Notes: generated from the sequence alone by a model not told the origin. A DNA stretch of 64,000 nt from Gammaproteobacteria bacterium (GCA_012960755.1 DUAT01000163.1:1-64000), one strand, 5' to 3'. Shown: positions 46,401 through 55,863, counted from the first letter of the stretch. Program-made: numbers and translations.

Positions 46401-47241
46401 TGGTCAGGGCTTGTCCGGCACAGGACCGAAGGCAGGTGGGCCCCATTACCTGCCGCGACTGGTGAACCCGCTGATTAACGATCAGCCCATGGCAGACAGA
46501 CAAGCCAGGGTCGGTGCAGGGGATGTCGGAAGCATCCCCGGAAACACTGCCGGTAGCCAGACCGCGCAAGCATACCGGTCGCTGGTTAGAACCAGCATTG
46601 CACAGAGAACCTGGTTCAACACTGCCTTCAGCGAGAGGGTAGCCACGCTGCGGGAAATTGCCTCAGACCTGCCGGACGATATTGATCTACTGCCGAAAAG
46701 CATCGACGAACTATTTTCCCGGGCGGATAAATACCTGAAGCAACCCCTGGCGCTTTCAGGGCCAACAGGCGAGAGTAATCAGTTACTGCTGGAAGGTCGC
46801 GGTTTGATTGCCGTGCTGGTTGACAGTGACACCAGCCGGGGAACACTAATTCATCAGGTTCTCGCGCTCTTGTTAGCTGGTAATGGCGCCGTACTTATAT
46901 TGCAGAATGGGTTGAAGCTGGATTCGATTGTCGGTTTGTTCAGCAAGAAGGTGTTGGCCGATGAGCTGGTTACGGTGGCAACCATGGAGTCGCTAACGAG
47001 CATCCTGAATGATCCTGATTTGAATGGTGTGATTGTCGGTTCATTTTCCCATATGATTAAGCCGGTGCAGAAAGTTCTTGCAGATCGGCAGGGTGCCATC
47101 ATTCCACTTTTGTTATGGCAGGATGGCGATGCTGATAGCGAGTCAATGTTGTTGCGATTGTGCGTCGAAAAGACCGTCACAGTCGATACAACGGCGGCGG
47201 GTGGGAATGCCTCGTTAATGACAGCGGCTGAGGACCCTTAG
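43402..47241 (+). CDS. putA: Bifunctional proline dehydrogenase / 1-pyrroline-5-carboxylate dehydrogenase (PutA)
   Basis: This 1279-residue protein oxidises proline to glutamate. The FAD-binding proline dehydrogenase (about 140-540) includes SVKLSAIHPRY, VRLVKGAYWDSEIK and NGTGYEFQRLHGMG. The NAD-dependent aldehyde dehydrogenase (about 590-1050) has the catalytic region GQRCSALRVLFLQ (Cys about 834) and VAETGGQNAM. A C-terminal domain of about 200 residues follows, as in long PutA enzymes, possibly helping substrate channelling. There is no N-terminal ribbon-helix-helix DNA-binding domain, so this PutA is not a self-repressor as in enterics. The proline transporter gene PutP is not adjacent. 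Confidence 0.95.
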   Translation: MDAMQTISTRSYKNIRETIRRYHRRDESLVINELMPQAELPPGCYERTRRRAHDLVTSIRASQKGKGGVDALLKEFSLSTAEGVVLMCLAEALLRVPDPLTADRLIRDKLSGADWSSHLGQSDSLFVNASAWGLLLTGKIVNFGDEVETNVQFSLLKQTTARLGEPVIRASVRYAMQIMGTQFVMGKTIGAAIERAQELEQQGYRYSYDMLGEGARSMTDADRYFHSYLDAIENIGRSAPGSGPIENSGLSVKLSAIHPRYTISQHQRVMDELVPRLKTLVLAAKQQDIGITVDAEEADRLDLSLDVIEAVFSDSDLDGWEGFGIAIQGYLKCAPHVIEWCRQIGENVGRKMMVRLVKGAYWDSEIKWSQTDGLDDYPVFTRKSSTDLCYQACVKLLLQSRDTIYPQFATHNAYTVAMILELDHLSSGTNGTGYEFQRLHGMGESLYDKIMPAKNVNCRIYAPVGEHADLLAYLVRRLLENGANSSFVNNILDDSVPIEQLLENPHDIVSSLAHKHNPRIPLPRDLYDTDDLSRRLNSRGLDLSDSGATRTLLGAIDSWWDRSRPTLPAPEAAGSKTGQVPVYNPARSDEVVGYVEYDTPDSMDRKLALVSNALVSWSEKPVESRARLLKNLADALEADRATLIGLCVKEAGKTIADSISEVREAVDFCRYYADEAEKLGPVIPRGVWLCISPWNFPLAIFLGQVTSALVTGNAVIAKPAEQTSLIALHVIGLMVQCGFPQDVIQLVISPGKPAGEKLVPDSRIKGVLFTGSTRIGHWLNRALAARDEVDIPLVAETGGQNAMIVDSTALPEQVIDDVVISGFMSAGQRCSALRVLFLQADIADKIINMLVGAMTELSMGDPGVLSTDIGPVIDTNAFNRLLNHRRYLADCTDRATLLCECVLPENPGAGHFFAPCLYEISDLSILKEEVFGPVVHIIRYAADELDSVIDQVNGIGYGLTLGVHSRIQTTTSKIARRARVGNVYVNRNMIGAVVGVQPFGGQGLSGTGPKAGGPHYLPRLVNPLINDQPMADRQARVGAGDVGSIPGNTAGSQTAQAYRSLVRTSIAQRTWFNTAFSERVATLREIASDLPDDIDLLPKSIDELFSRADKYLKQPLALSGPTGESNQLLLEGRGLIAVLVDSDTSRGTLIHQVLALLLAGNGAVLILQNGLKLDSIVGLFSKKVLADELVTVATMESLTSILNDPDLNGVIVGSFSHMIKPVQKVLADRQGAIIPLLLWQDGDADSESMLLRLCVEKTVTVDTTAAGGNASLMTAAEDP

Positions 47242-47337
47242 CCGGGAGAATTCAAAAAAGCCAGGTCTTGCGGTAGATTAAATCGACAGTGACACCATGG
47301 ATTTGTTAGTTTGGTTGCAGACTTTGTGGAGTTAAGT

Positions 47338-49278
47338 ATGTCGCGACTGGTTAGTATGTTATTGGTTCCGTTCTTTGTTCTTGTTTTGACGATAGCGGGC
47401 TGTTCAAAAAAACCCATTGGGGAGATCCCATCTGGTACCGTGACAGACTGGCCTGCCTATGGGGCGACACCAGGGGGAACTCACTTTTCCCGGGCTGACC
47501 AGATTACGCCGCAGAACGTCGCTCATCTCGAAATCGCCTGGGAGCACAGGTCTGGGGACATTCGTCAGGCAGAAATTTCGGAAGAAAGATTCATTACCCA
47601 GAGTTCTCTGCAAGTCACGCCTATTGTGGTAGACGATCGAATGTACTACTGCTCGCCCTTCAATAAGGTATTTGGTCTTAATGCTGAAACCGGTGAAGAA
47701 CTCTGGGCTTTTGATCCCGAAGTAGATCGTTACGCAGATATTCTGCCGAACTGTCGCGGTGTCAGTAGTTGGAAATCAGGTGAGAAAGGCTTCTGTGAAC
47801 ATCGAATCCTGGTCGGCACCCTCGATGCCAGACTGATTGCATTGGATGCAGAAACCGGCAAGCGATGCACGGGCTTTGGTGAGGGTGGTGAAGTTGATGT
47901 GAGCCATGGATTGTCCGAGCACGCGCCGAGGGAGTACTCGATTACCTCACCACCGGCGATCCTGGGAGACAGGGTGATCACAGGTGCGATGGTACTGGAC
48001 AATACCAGGGTAGGGGTGCCAAGTGGCGTTGTCAGATCCTACGATATCAGAACAGGAGAGTTTCTCTGGGCGTGGAATCCGGTAAAGCCAGGCGGCGAAG
48101 AACGTAACGCCGATGAAACCTACTTAAGCGGCACTACCAATGTCTGGTCGATCATCAGCGTAGACGCTGAAAGAGATATGGTCTATGTACCGACAGGCAA
48201 CACCTCACCAGACTACTATGGCGGACACCGGGGTGACCTCGATTACTACTCGAGCTCGGTCGTCGCACTTCACGGCGATACCGGGGAAGTCGCGTGGCAC
48301 TACCAGATGGTGCATCACGATGTCTGGGACTATGACACACCGGCACAGCCAACACTGGTAGACATGGACGTTAATGGCAAAACGGTTCCGGCAATTGTAC
48401 AGGTTACCAAGATGGGTATGACCTTTGCCTTGCATCGTGATACCGGACAACCGCTCTGGCCGGTTGAAGAAAGGGCAGTGCCACAAACGGGGGTAGCCGA
48501 TGAACCACTTGCGCCGACGCAGCCATTTCCGACGCATATACCGCATCTTATTAACCCGCCGCTAACCAAAGAAGATGCCTGGGGCATGGTCATCTGGGAT
48601 AAAAATAAGTGCGCCGACAAAATCAGCGAGTGGCAAAATGAAGGCTGGTACACACCGCCATCCCTGAGAGGTTCCGTCAATTATCCGAGTAATGGCGGGG
48701 GTAATAATTGGGGCTCACCAGCCATAAACCCGACTTCACGGATTATGGTGGTGTACACCAATCGGGTTCCCGGGCAGACGCGTCTGATACCCCGTGAAGA
48801 ATGCGGTCAGTTTGGGCAGTTGCAGCAGGGAACGCCTTATTGTGTTGAGACCGGATTCCTGATGTCGCCGCTGGGTGTACCTTGTACTGAGCCTCCCTGG
48901 GGAACACTTGATGCAATTGATCTGCAGGCGGGCAAATTACTCTGGAGTGTGCCCATGGGTACCACGCGTCATATGGCGCCTTTTCCTTTTTGGTGGATAA
49001 ATGGCCTGCCAGGGTTTGCTGCCCCCATGATGACAGCAACAGGTCTGGTATTCTCCGGAATATCCAATGACCACGCGTTCAGGGCTTTTGACCTGAAGTC
49101 GGGTGAGGGATTGTGGAAAGCTGAGCTACCGACTGCGGCGAACGCACAACCACTGTCATATCAGGTGAGTGCATCGGGCAGGCAGTTTGTCGTTGTTGCA
49201 GCGGGTGGGCACTGGTCCGGAGGTAGTCCGCCAGGAGACCACATAATTGCTTTTGCCTTGCCGGAAAAACCGAACTAG
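47338..49278 (+). CDS. PQQ-dependent dehydrogenase, lipoprotein form
   Basis: From the ATG at 47338 the protein has 646 residues. A lipoprotein signal peptide ends LTIAGC with the acylated cysteine at residue 22. The body is an eight-blade PQQ quinoprotein like membrane glucose/quinate dehydrogenases: DWPAYGATPGGTHFSRADQI, HRSGDI, WHYQMVHHDVWDYDTPAQP, and a late PMMTATGLVFSG. The membrane-spanning anchor of Gcd-type glucose dehydrogenases is absent; the lipid replaces it. It oxidises an alcohol or aldose and feeds electrons to quinone or cytochrome c. A GGAG ribosome-binding site precedes the ATG. No pqq genes lie in this window. Confidence 0.88.
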   Translation: MSRLVSMLLVPFFVLVLTIAGCSKKPIGEIPSGTVTDWPAYGATPGGTHFSRADQITPQNVAHLEIAWEHRSGDIRQAEISEERFITQSSLQVTPIVVDDRMYYCSPFNKVFGLNAETGEELWAFDPEVDRYADILPNCRGVSSWKSGEKGFCEHRILVGTLDARLIALDAETGKRCTGFGEGGEVDVSHGLSEHAPREYSITSPPAILGDRVITGAMVLDNTRVGVPSGVVRSYDIRTGEFLWAWNPVKPGGEERNADETYLSGTTNVWSIISVDAERDMVYVPTGNTSPDYYGGHRGDLDYYSSSVVALHGDTGEVAWHYQMVHHDVWDYDTPAQPTLVDMDVNGKTVPAIVQVTKMGMTFALHRDTGQPLWPVEERAVPQTGVADEPLAPTQPFPTHIPHLINPPLTKEDAWGMVIWDKNKCADKISEWQNEGWYTPPSLRGSVNYPSNGGGNNWGSPAINPTSRIMVVYTNRVPGQTRLIPREECGQFGQLQQGTPYCVETGFLMSPLGVPCTEPPWGTLDAIDLQAGKLLWSVPMGTTRHMAPFPFWWINGLPGFAAPMMTATGLVFSGISNDHAFRAFDLKSGEGLWKAELPTAANAQPLSYQVSASGRQFVVVAAGGHWSGGSPPGDHIIAFALPEKPN

Positions 49279-49311
49279 GACTAATCAGCCAACCAATCAT
49301 CGAGGTCTCAT

Positions 49312-50265
49312 ATGTCTAACGTCAATACCGTACTGGGTCCAATAGAAACAGACGAGTTAGGATTCACCCTGATGCACGAGCATGTCATGGTCAGTGCCAG
49401 TGGCCTGTATGAGAGCTATCCGGATTTGCTCGGCCAGGAGCGGGAAGAAAGAGCGATTCAAACCCTCAAGAATGCGAAGGCTGAAGGCATCGACACCATT
49501 GTAGATGCCACGACATTTGACCTGGGTCGTAATACCGAGTTGCTGGTTAAAGCGTCCCGGGAATCAGGCGTCAATATCATTAACGTGACCGGCTGGTGGC
49601 TGGACGTACCCCGATTTATTCATGGTGTCTCAGCTAACCAGATGGCGCGGGAATTTATCAAGGATGTTGAGGAGGGGTTTCGTGGTACTGATATTAAAGC
49701 AGGACTATTAAAATGCGCGGCAGACTTTGAAGGGGTCACCGAACAACTTGAAGTCATGGCCAGAGGTGTTGCCCGTGCACATAATGCAACCGGCTTGCCT
49801 ATCATGGTTCACTCGTACCCGACAGGCCATGTTGCGCGTCAACAGATAAAAATATTCAAGGAGGAAGGTGTTGACCTGACTCGGGTAAAGATCGATCACT
49901 CCAATGACACCACAGATATCGAATACCTGAAGTGGATACTGGATCAGGGCTGCTATCTTGGCCTGGACCGGTATCCGGGCCGCTACGTCAGTCCTCATAT
50001 GCGAACAGTGACACTAAAAAACCTGATTGATGCCGGGTTCGCTGATCGACTCTGCCCGTCCCATGATTGTATTTGCCTCGCGGTTCTGAAGGAGAACCCG
50101 GACGGCACCATGCCCATGGAGCATGAGTTCGCCCGCCACAATGAAGATCAGTACCTGTACATTAAGCGCCAGGTCATCCCGGAACTGTTGGAAATGGGTA
50201 TTGACGAAGCGACCGTCAGATCTCTTTTTGTGGATAATCCCCGGCGATTTTTTTCCGGAGAATGA
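49312..50265 (+). CDS. Phosphotriesterase-family metallohydrolase
   Basis: The 317-residue amidohydrolase-superfamily protein has a bridging HxH (His22-His24 in MHEHVMV), a candidate carboxylated lysine in GLLKCAAD, His residues in VHSYP and KIDHSND, and a final Asp in CPSHDC. This is the phosphotriesterase family layout; many members are lactonases or organophosphate hydrolases. It follows the PQQ dehydrogenase by 33 bases, so it may hydrolyse the lactone produced by that enzyme (aldose to aldonolactone to aldonate). This coupling is inference. A GAGG ribosome-binding site precedes the ATG. Confidence 0.83.
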   Translation: MSNVNTVLGPIETDELGFTLMHEHVMVSASGLYESYPDLLGQEREERAIQTLKNAKAEGIDTIVDATTFDLGRNTELLVKASRESGVNIINVTGWWLDVPRFIHGVSANQMAREFIKDVEEGFRGTDIKAGLLKCAADFEGVTEQLEVMARGVARAHNATGLPIMVHSYPTGHVARQQIKIFKEEGVDLTRVKIDHSNDTTDIEYLKWILDQGCYLGLDRYPGRYVSPHMRTVTLKNLIDAGFADRLCPSHDCICLAVLKENPDGTMPMEHEFARHNEDQYLYIKRQVIPELLEMGIDEATVRSLFVDNPRRFFSGE

Positions 50266-50300
50266 GCATCAGAAATTGTCAGTGACCGTGCACAGGATCA

Positions 50301-51404
50301 CTAACTGATAAGGTGTGAATCCGCGTCCAGACCCAGGTAATGCTTCCCGACGAGGCTGTAGATTTCCGGCCGGGCTTGCAGATGCTGGGAAATGACGTGC
50401 ATGTCCTGGAATCGTTTTTGAATATCCTGGCCTTTAAAGATGCTGTCGGTGCTACACAGATCATAAGTGATGTCAGTGACTTCTTTCGCCTGACGAATGA
50501 CGTGTGTTGCCGCCAGTCTCAAGGCAACCTTATCGTCAAATTTGCAATGTCCCAATTCACTCACTGACCCCCAGACCTTATCGACGGTATTGTGCAGGTA
50601 TGCCTCGGCACTTTGCCAAAGCGCTTCCGCTTTCGCCACCTGGTCTTGCGTTATCCAATCCTGATTCATTGCCTGTTTGTCAAAGCGTTTGATCTTCTTC
50701 CGCAGGCGTTCTTCCGTAAAGTCGAGTGCCGCACGGGAAACCCCCAGGGCCACGGCGGCGAATCCACCAGCGAACAACAGGTTCATTGGAATCTGGTAAA
50801 GGGGTGGATCTTGTGGGCGAACTTCTATGGCAATCGCATGGCTTTGTAGAATCGGGAGACTCTCAACGGAGAATTGGTAACTCCCGGTGGCTCTTAGCCC
50901 GCTGACATCCCAGTTGTTTTCAATCACGGCTAAATGTTTGGGAAACAGGTACCAGAAAAAAGCCCGGGTCTTGCCGTCTTCCTTGACTGGCGCCATTCCC
51001 AACAGCCAGTCGGCATGGTTGATGCCACTGCTGAATGTCCATGTCCCCGTGAGGAGGTAACCATCTTTGGTTTTTTGGGACTCACTTTTCACCGGTGGTC
51101 CATTGGCAAGTGTCACACCCGGGGAGTGCCAGATCTCTTTTGCTGTGTCCTCAGGAACAAGCCGGGCCAGACTGGCGAGCACCGAGCCCTGATTCACGCA
51201 CCAGCCAGTGGAACCATCAGCTCTGGCAACTGACTGTACAAAACGAATATACCCGGGATAGTCCATTTGTTGACCACTCAGGGCTTCGGGCAACAGCCGG
51301 GTAAAGTAGTTTTCCTGTTTTAGTTTTGTAACCAGTGGTTCCGGGAGGGCAGTGGCGTCACCAGACGTTAGCGCTGTATCAGCAATCTCGTTCAGTAGTT
51401 CCAA
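50301..51404 (-). CDS. Acyl-CoA dehydrogenase-fold flavin monooxygenase-like protein
   Basis: The 367-residue protein has the acyl-CoA dehydrogenase fold but resembles the desorption-type flavin monooxygenases (DszC, HpaB-like, pigA/hsaA type): GSTGWCVNQGSVLA, YLLTGTWTFSSGINHADWLLG and SGLRATGSYQF. These use reduced flavin and oxygen rather than CoA thioesters. The start is a TTG with an AGGAG site six bases upstream. It is divergent from the AtuA gene across a 266-base gap and convergent with the phosphotriesterase-like gene. Reduced flavin could come from the FMN reductase encoded 18 kb away, but that is speculation. Substrate unknown. Confidence 0.72.
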   Translation of the reverse strand: MELLNEIADTALTSGDATALPEPLVTKLKQENYFTRLLPEALSGQQMDYPGYIRFVQSVARADGSTGWCVNQGSVLASLARLVPEDTAKEIWHSPGVTLANGPPVKSESQKTKDGYLLTGTWTFSSGINHADWLLGMAPVKEDGKTRAFFWYLFPKHLAVIENNWDVSGLRATGSYQFSVESLPILQSHAIAIEVRPQDPPLYQIPMNLLFAGGFAAVALGVSRAALDFTEERLRKKIKRFDKQAMNQDWITQDQVAKAEALWQSAEAYLHNTVDKVWGSVSELGHCKFDDKVALRLAATHVIRQAKEVTDITYDLCSTDSIFKGQDIQKRFQDMHVISQHLQARPEIYSLVGKHYLGLDADSHLIS

Positions 51405-51670
51405 GGTTACTCCTGGTATCTTGATAAAAGCGATTCATTGTCAGCCATCGTATTCAAATTCTCGATACTGCAATCTAGCATTTTGACGCGACAAACAAAA
51501 CGGAATCCGTTCAGCCTGCAGCTGTTGTGATAGTCTGCGCAACTGTGACCAGGCTTTGATATACCTCAACGCTGCGCCTTCAAGACAGTGTTAAAATGGC
51601 AACGATTTGTATAAAGGCATATTGAAGCAAAACTGGCAATCGACAGTAACAATAGTTAACGGAGAGAAAT

Positions 51671-53449
51671 ATGTCCGAGGTAATTAAGATCGCGAACTGT
51701 AGCGGATTTTATGGAGATAAGTTGTCCGCCGCAAAAAGCATGGTCGATGGGGGCCCCATTGATGTGTTAACCGGTGACTATCTCGCCGAATTGACCATGA
51801 CGATTTTGTACAACCAGAAACAACAGCGTAAAACCGGTGGCTATGTCGGGACATTCCTTAAGCAGGTGAAGGAGGTTCTGGTCGATTGTATGGAAAAGAA
51901 CATCAAGATTGTCACCAATGCGGGGGGCTTGAATCCATCGGGTATGGCCAGCGCGATTAAGGAAATAGCCGCAGAAATGGGCGTCGATGCCAGGGTTGCT
52001 TATATCGATGGCGATGATTTATTGCCGAGAATCGACGAACTACAAGGTGAGGGCGAAACCTTTACCAATATGGATACCGGCGTTCCTCTGCAAGATACAG
52101 AGAATCCAACTGTTACCGCCAACGCCTATCTGGGGGCCTGGGGAATCAAGGAAGCCCTGGACCAGGGTGCAGATATCGTGGTCTGCCCCAGAGTAACTGA
52201 TGCAGCCGTGGTCATTGGTCCTGCAGCCTGGAAATTTAACTGGCAACGCTCAGACTATGATGCACTCGCGGGTGCTTTGGCAGCCGGTCATATTATTGAG
52301 TGTGGCGCCCAGGCGACCGGCGGCAACTATTCGTTCTTTCAGGAGGTCCCAAGCTTTCACAATATGGGATACCCCATTGCCGAGATCGAACAGGATGGCA
52401 GTTTTACGATTACAAAACATCCGAACACAGGAGGATTGGTCTCTGTTGGCACGGTAAAAGCACAGCTTCTGTACGAGATATCATCACCGGCTTATCTGAA
52501 CCCGGATGTTATCGGCCATTTCGATACGCTAGCCATCGAGCAAAGCGGAGATGACAGGGTCTACGTCAGCGGTTGTCGCGGTTCCTCTCCACCGGATACC
52601 CATAAAGTCTGTATCAATACCGTGGGCGGTTATCGCAACGGCATGGATGTGATTCTGACGGGCCTTGATATTGAAGAAAAGGCCGAACTGTTCACAGACA
52701 CGCTGTTCCGGTCTGTCGGCGGACGAGAGCAGTTTGATGCAGTCGATATCCAGTTGGTTCGTAGTGACAAGCAAGACCCAAAAACTAACGAGGAGGCTTA
52801 TGCGACACTGCGAATTAATGTCAAGTCTCACAACCAGGCGCTGGTTGGACGTTTGTTTTCAGCCAAGATGATCGAACTGGCACTGGCAAATTATCCCGGC
52901 TTTTCATCCAAAGGGGGCCCTGGTGGTGGTGGCTCATTTATCTCCTACTGGCCGGCCCTGGTAGATAGCAGGTTCATCACAGAAAAGGTTTATCTGGGTG
53001 GCAAGGAGACAGCGGTTGCGCCAACGAGCCAGTTAGGTTTGGAGCCGATTTATTATCAGCAAACACCGGTAAAAATTCCTGATGTGCCACGTGGCGAGAC
53101 TGTGAAAATACCATTTGGCAGGCTCTTCGGTACACGCTCTGGCGACAAGGGCGGCTGTGCGAATTTAGGTGTCTGGGCAAAGGATGCTGCATCCTACGGT
53201 TTTCTGCATCAGTTTCTGACAGTCGATAAGTTCAAGGCGTTATTGGCAGATACGGCGGAGTTTGAGATTGACCGTTATGATCTGCCAAACCTGGACGCAC
53301 TCAATTTTTACATCCACGGCATCCTCGGGGAAGGTGTTTCTTCTTCGGTCAGGATTGATGGCCAAGCCAAGACCATGGGGGAGTATCTGCGGGCAAAAAT
53401 AATTGAGGTACCGACGGTGTTGGCAAAAGGCATACAGGAAAAAGCATGA
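51671..53449 (+). CDS. atuA: AtuA-like protein (acyclic terpene utilisation, DUF1446)
   Basis: The 592-residue protein is of the AtuA/DUF1446 family: IANCSGFYGDKLSAAKSMV at the start, GPIDVLTGDYLAELTM, IKIVTNAGGLNPSG, and a C-terminal module starting FGRLFGTRSGDKGGCANLG (the second AtuA-type domain). AtuA is required for citronellol and geraniol breakdown in Pseudomonas, though its reaction is unclear. The next gene, an acyl-CoA dehydrogenase, starts four bases before its stop codon. The pairing with two acyl-CoA dehydrogenases fits an isoprenoid or branched-acid pathway. Function is inferred from family and context. Confidence 0.82.
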   Translation: MSEVIKIANCSGFYGDKLSAAKSMVDGGPIDVLTGDYLAELTMTILYNQKQQRKTGGYVGTFLKQVKEVLVDCMEKNIKIVTNAGGLNPSGMASAIKEIAAEMGVDARVAYIDGDDLLPRIDELQGEGETFTNMDTGVPLQDTENPTVTANAYLGAWGIKEALDQGADIVVCPRVTDAAVVIGPAAWKFNWQRSDYDALAGALAAGHIIECGAQATGGNYSFFQEVPSFHNMGYPIAEIEQDGSFTITKHPNTGGLVSVGTVKAQLLYEISSPAYLNPDVIGHFDTLAIEQSGDDRVYVSGCRGSSPPDTHKVCINTVGGYRNGMDVILTGLDIEEKAELFTDTLFRSVGGREQFDAVDIQLVRSDKQDPKTNEEAYATLRINVKSHNQALVGRLFSAKMIELALANYPGFSSKGGPGGGGSFISYWPALVDSRFITEKVYLGGKETAVAPTSQLGLEPIYYQQTPVKIPDVPRGETVKIPFGRLFGTRSGDKGGCANLGVWAKDAASYGFLHQFLTVDKFKALLADTAEFEIDRYDLPNLDALNFYIHGILGEGVSSSVRIDGQAKTMGEYLRAKIIEVPTVLAKGIQEKA

Positions 53450-54660
53450 CGAACAGCAATTCAGAAAATCCTAAGGACCTGGAGACTTTCAGGGAGGAAG
53501 TTTCCCATTGGTTAAAAACGAATGTACCGGCACAGCCTGATTTTTTGTTACCTGAGTCCTTTATGGAAGTGGGCACCGATCAGCAGTTCGAATTCTTGCG
53601 GAATTGGCAGCAAAAAATCTACGAAGCTGGTTATCTGGGGATGGCATGGCCAAAGGAATATGGCGGGGGTGGTATGCCCCAGATCTACCAGGATATTGCC
53701 ACGGCTGAGATGGCCAGGCAGCGTGTGCCCTTTGTTCCCAACACCATCGGCTTAAACTGGGCTGGGCCCTTAATATTGCATAGTGGCACCGAAGAAGAGA
53801 AGAGAAAATACATTAAAGGGATTCTTTCTGCCGAAGACATCTGGTGTCAGGGGTTTTCTGAACCCGATCATGGTTCAGATCTGGGTAACGCCCAGTGCCG
53901 GGCGGTTCGGGATGGTGATGAATACGTTGTTAACGGTTCCAAAATTTGGACCAGCCTGGGTAGTTACGCCAAATACATGATCCTTCTGGCACGTACTTCA
54001 ACCGGTGATGACAACAAATATGCCGGTCTGAGTTTTTTCCTGTCTCCGATGCACGTGGATGGTATTGATCCCCAGCCGATCAAGAAACTAACGAGTGAAT
54101 ACGGTTTCTGCCAGACTCACTTTGTTGATGCGCGTATTCCCGCTGACTGCCTGATGGGCAAGGAAGGCGAAGGCTGGCAAGTCGCTATGACTACATTAAT
54201 GTTTGAACGGGGCGCTACAGGTGGCCAGGCTGGCGGCATGTCCTTTATGGATTTAAACATGGGTGACGTCGTGGAACTCTCACGTCGTGCCAGGAGAAAT
54301 GGCAAACCGGCGATCCGGGACCCTATGATCAGGGATGAACTGGTCAAGCTGTTAATAGAAGATCAAGGTAACCGCATGATGAATGTCAGGGCGAGAATAC
54401 CTGCGTTGGTATCAGAACGTCCCACCGCAATTGCCATGTCAGGTAAGCTACGTGGTACCGAACTTAAGAGACGTTTCACGCAATTTGCCCTGTCAATGCA
54501 GGGGGCAAACGGAGGTCGTTTTGTCAGTCCTAATGCTGTGGATGGTGGTAAATGGCAAAGATCCTATTTTAATTCTTTCTCCGCCACGATTGGCGGAGGC
54601 ACGAGCCAGATCCAGAAAAATATTGTAGGTGAGCGGGTGCTCGGTCTGCCGAAGAGTTAA
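53446..54660 (+). CDS. Acyl-CoA dehydrogenase (FadE-type, large subunit)
   Basis: The 404-residue protein is an acyl-CoA dehydrogenase. FAD-binding segments are WCQGFSEPDHGSDLG and YVVNGSKIWTSLGSYA. It ends NIVGERVLGLPK, and has a long central linker region (GATGGQAGGMSFMDLNMG). It overlaps AtuA by four bases and is followed 49 bases later by a second acyl-CoA dehydrogenase gene on the same strand. Such paired ACADs often form heteromeric FadE26/27-like enzymes for steroid or branched side chains. I place the flavin base between them from the C-terminal helix content. Substrate unknown. Confidence 0.87.
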   Translation: MTNSNSENPKDLETFREEVSHWLKTNVPAQPDFLLPESFMEVGTDQQFEFLRNWQQKIYEAGYLGMAWPKEYGGGGMPQIYQDIATAEMARQRVPFVPNTIGLNWAGPLILHSGTEEEKRKYIKGILSAEDIWCQGFSEPDHGSDLGNAQCRAVRDGDEYVVNGSKIWTSLGSYAKYMILLARTSTGDDNKYAGLSFFLSPMHVDGIDPQPIKKLTSEYGFCQTHFVDARIPADCLMGKEGEGWQVAMTTLMFERGATGGQAGGMSFMDLNMGDVVELSRRARRNGKPAIRDPMIRDELVKLLIEDQGNRMMNVRARIPALVSERPTAIAMSGKLRGTELKRRFTQFALSMQGANGGRFVSPNAVDGGKWQRSYFNSFSATIGGGTSQIQKNIVGERVLGLPKS

Positions 54661-54709
54661 GGGGCATTCTTTCGGAAAAAGAAGCCATAAGAGAAGTTGG
54701 TAAAGAGCG

Positions 54710-55822
54710 ATGACAAAAACGATAGAATTTAGTGAAGAACAAATCATGTTACTGGATACGGCAATGGATTTTTGCAGGACTCAATCGCCGATCAGTAAAG
54801 TTCGGGCCCAGTTGGATGTCGCGAATGGCTTTGATACTGACCAGTGGCGAGCCATGGTTGATTTAGGCTGGTTAGGCGTGGCCATTCCAGAATCCCACGG
54901 CGGTATTGGTCTGGGTATGGCTGATGTTGTTCCGATAGTCGAGTGTATGGGTAGACAATTAATGGGTTCACCTTTTTTTGCATCGACCCTGGCTGGCCAG
55001 GCACTGGTGCACGGTGGTACTGAAGCGCAGAAGAGTACCTGGTTACCCAGAATAGCGGCTGGCACGATTGTAACCTTGGCACTGCAGGAAGAGAGCGGTG
55101 ACTGGGATCTGCGGAATCTTACTGCCACAGCAACCCAAGACGGTGACCAGGTAACATTGAGCGGTAAAAAAACCTTTGTCATGGACGCGACGGTTGCTGA
55201 CCTGATCATTGCCTCGGTCTCCCTTGACGGCAATGCGGTGCTCGTCTGTATTGAATCCGGCATGATTCCTGAAAACCAGATTGTGCGTGAAGTGGTCATT
55301 GACGAAACACGCCGTTGTTATGAAGTCAGCCTGGATGGAATTACTGTTCCCGTTTCAGCAATGTTCGCCCATCAGTGTTTTGGCGAGATCGAAAACGCTG
55401 CCTTGCTTATTTTGTCTGCCGAGATGGCAGGGGGGATTGCCGGTGTCCTGAATACGATTCTTGAATACCTCAACACCCGTAAACAATTTGATCGATTGAT
55501 AGGCAGCTATCAGGCGCTTAAACATCCAGCGGTGGATATATTACTGGGGTTGGAAGCGACCCGATCCCATGTTTATCATGCGGCAACCGTTTATGACGAA
55601 GGTGATGGCAAGGAACTGGAAATTTCGCTCAAAATGGCGAAAGCCGCAGCCAGCGAGCACTTTGCTTTCGCCGGTGACCGGGCAATTCAGTTCCATGGTG
55701 GCTTTGGGTTTACGTTCGAGTGTGACGCGCAGCTCTACCTGCGCCGAGCCCTATGGAGTCAGTACCAGTATGGTGATGAAAAATATCACCGACAACACCT
55801 GGCATCATTACTGCTGGACTAG
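54710..55822 (+). CDS. Acyl-CoA dehydrogenase (paired small subunit)
   Basis: The 370-residue acyl-CoA dehydrogenase begins IEFSEEQIMLLDTAMDF and shows GWLGVAIPESHGGIGLGMADVVPIVE, then LQEESGDWD in place of the usual substrate-binding segment. The C-terminal part has IQFHGGFGFTFECDAQLYLRRA. The Glu residues that usually act as catalytic base are not obvious in this subunit, consistent with a heteromeric pair whose partner is the preceding gene. It is followed 41 bases later by a GST gene on the same strand. Confidence 0.85.
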   Translation: MTKTIEFSEEQIMLLDTAMDFCRTQSPISKVRAQLDVANGFDTDQWRAMVDLGWLGVAIPESHGGIGLGMADVVPIVECMGRQLMGSPFFASTLAGQALVHGGTEAQKSTWLPRIAAGTIVTLALQEESGDWDLRNLTATATQDGDQVTLSGKKTFVMDATVADLIIASVSLDGNAVLVCIESGMIPENQIVREVVIDETRRCYEVSLDGITVPVSAMFAHQCFGEIENAALLILSAEMAGGIAGVLNTILEYLNTRKQFDRLIGSYQALKHPAVDILLGLEATRSHVYHAATVYDEGDGKELEISLKMAKAAASEHFAFAGDRAIQFHGGFGFTFECDAQLYLRRALWSQYQYGDEKYHRQHLASLLLD

Positions 55823-55863
55823 CAGCCTGCGCGGTGAGGAAAAAGTAATTATGAAGGAACAGT

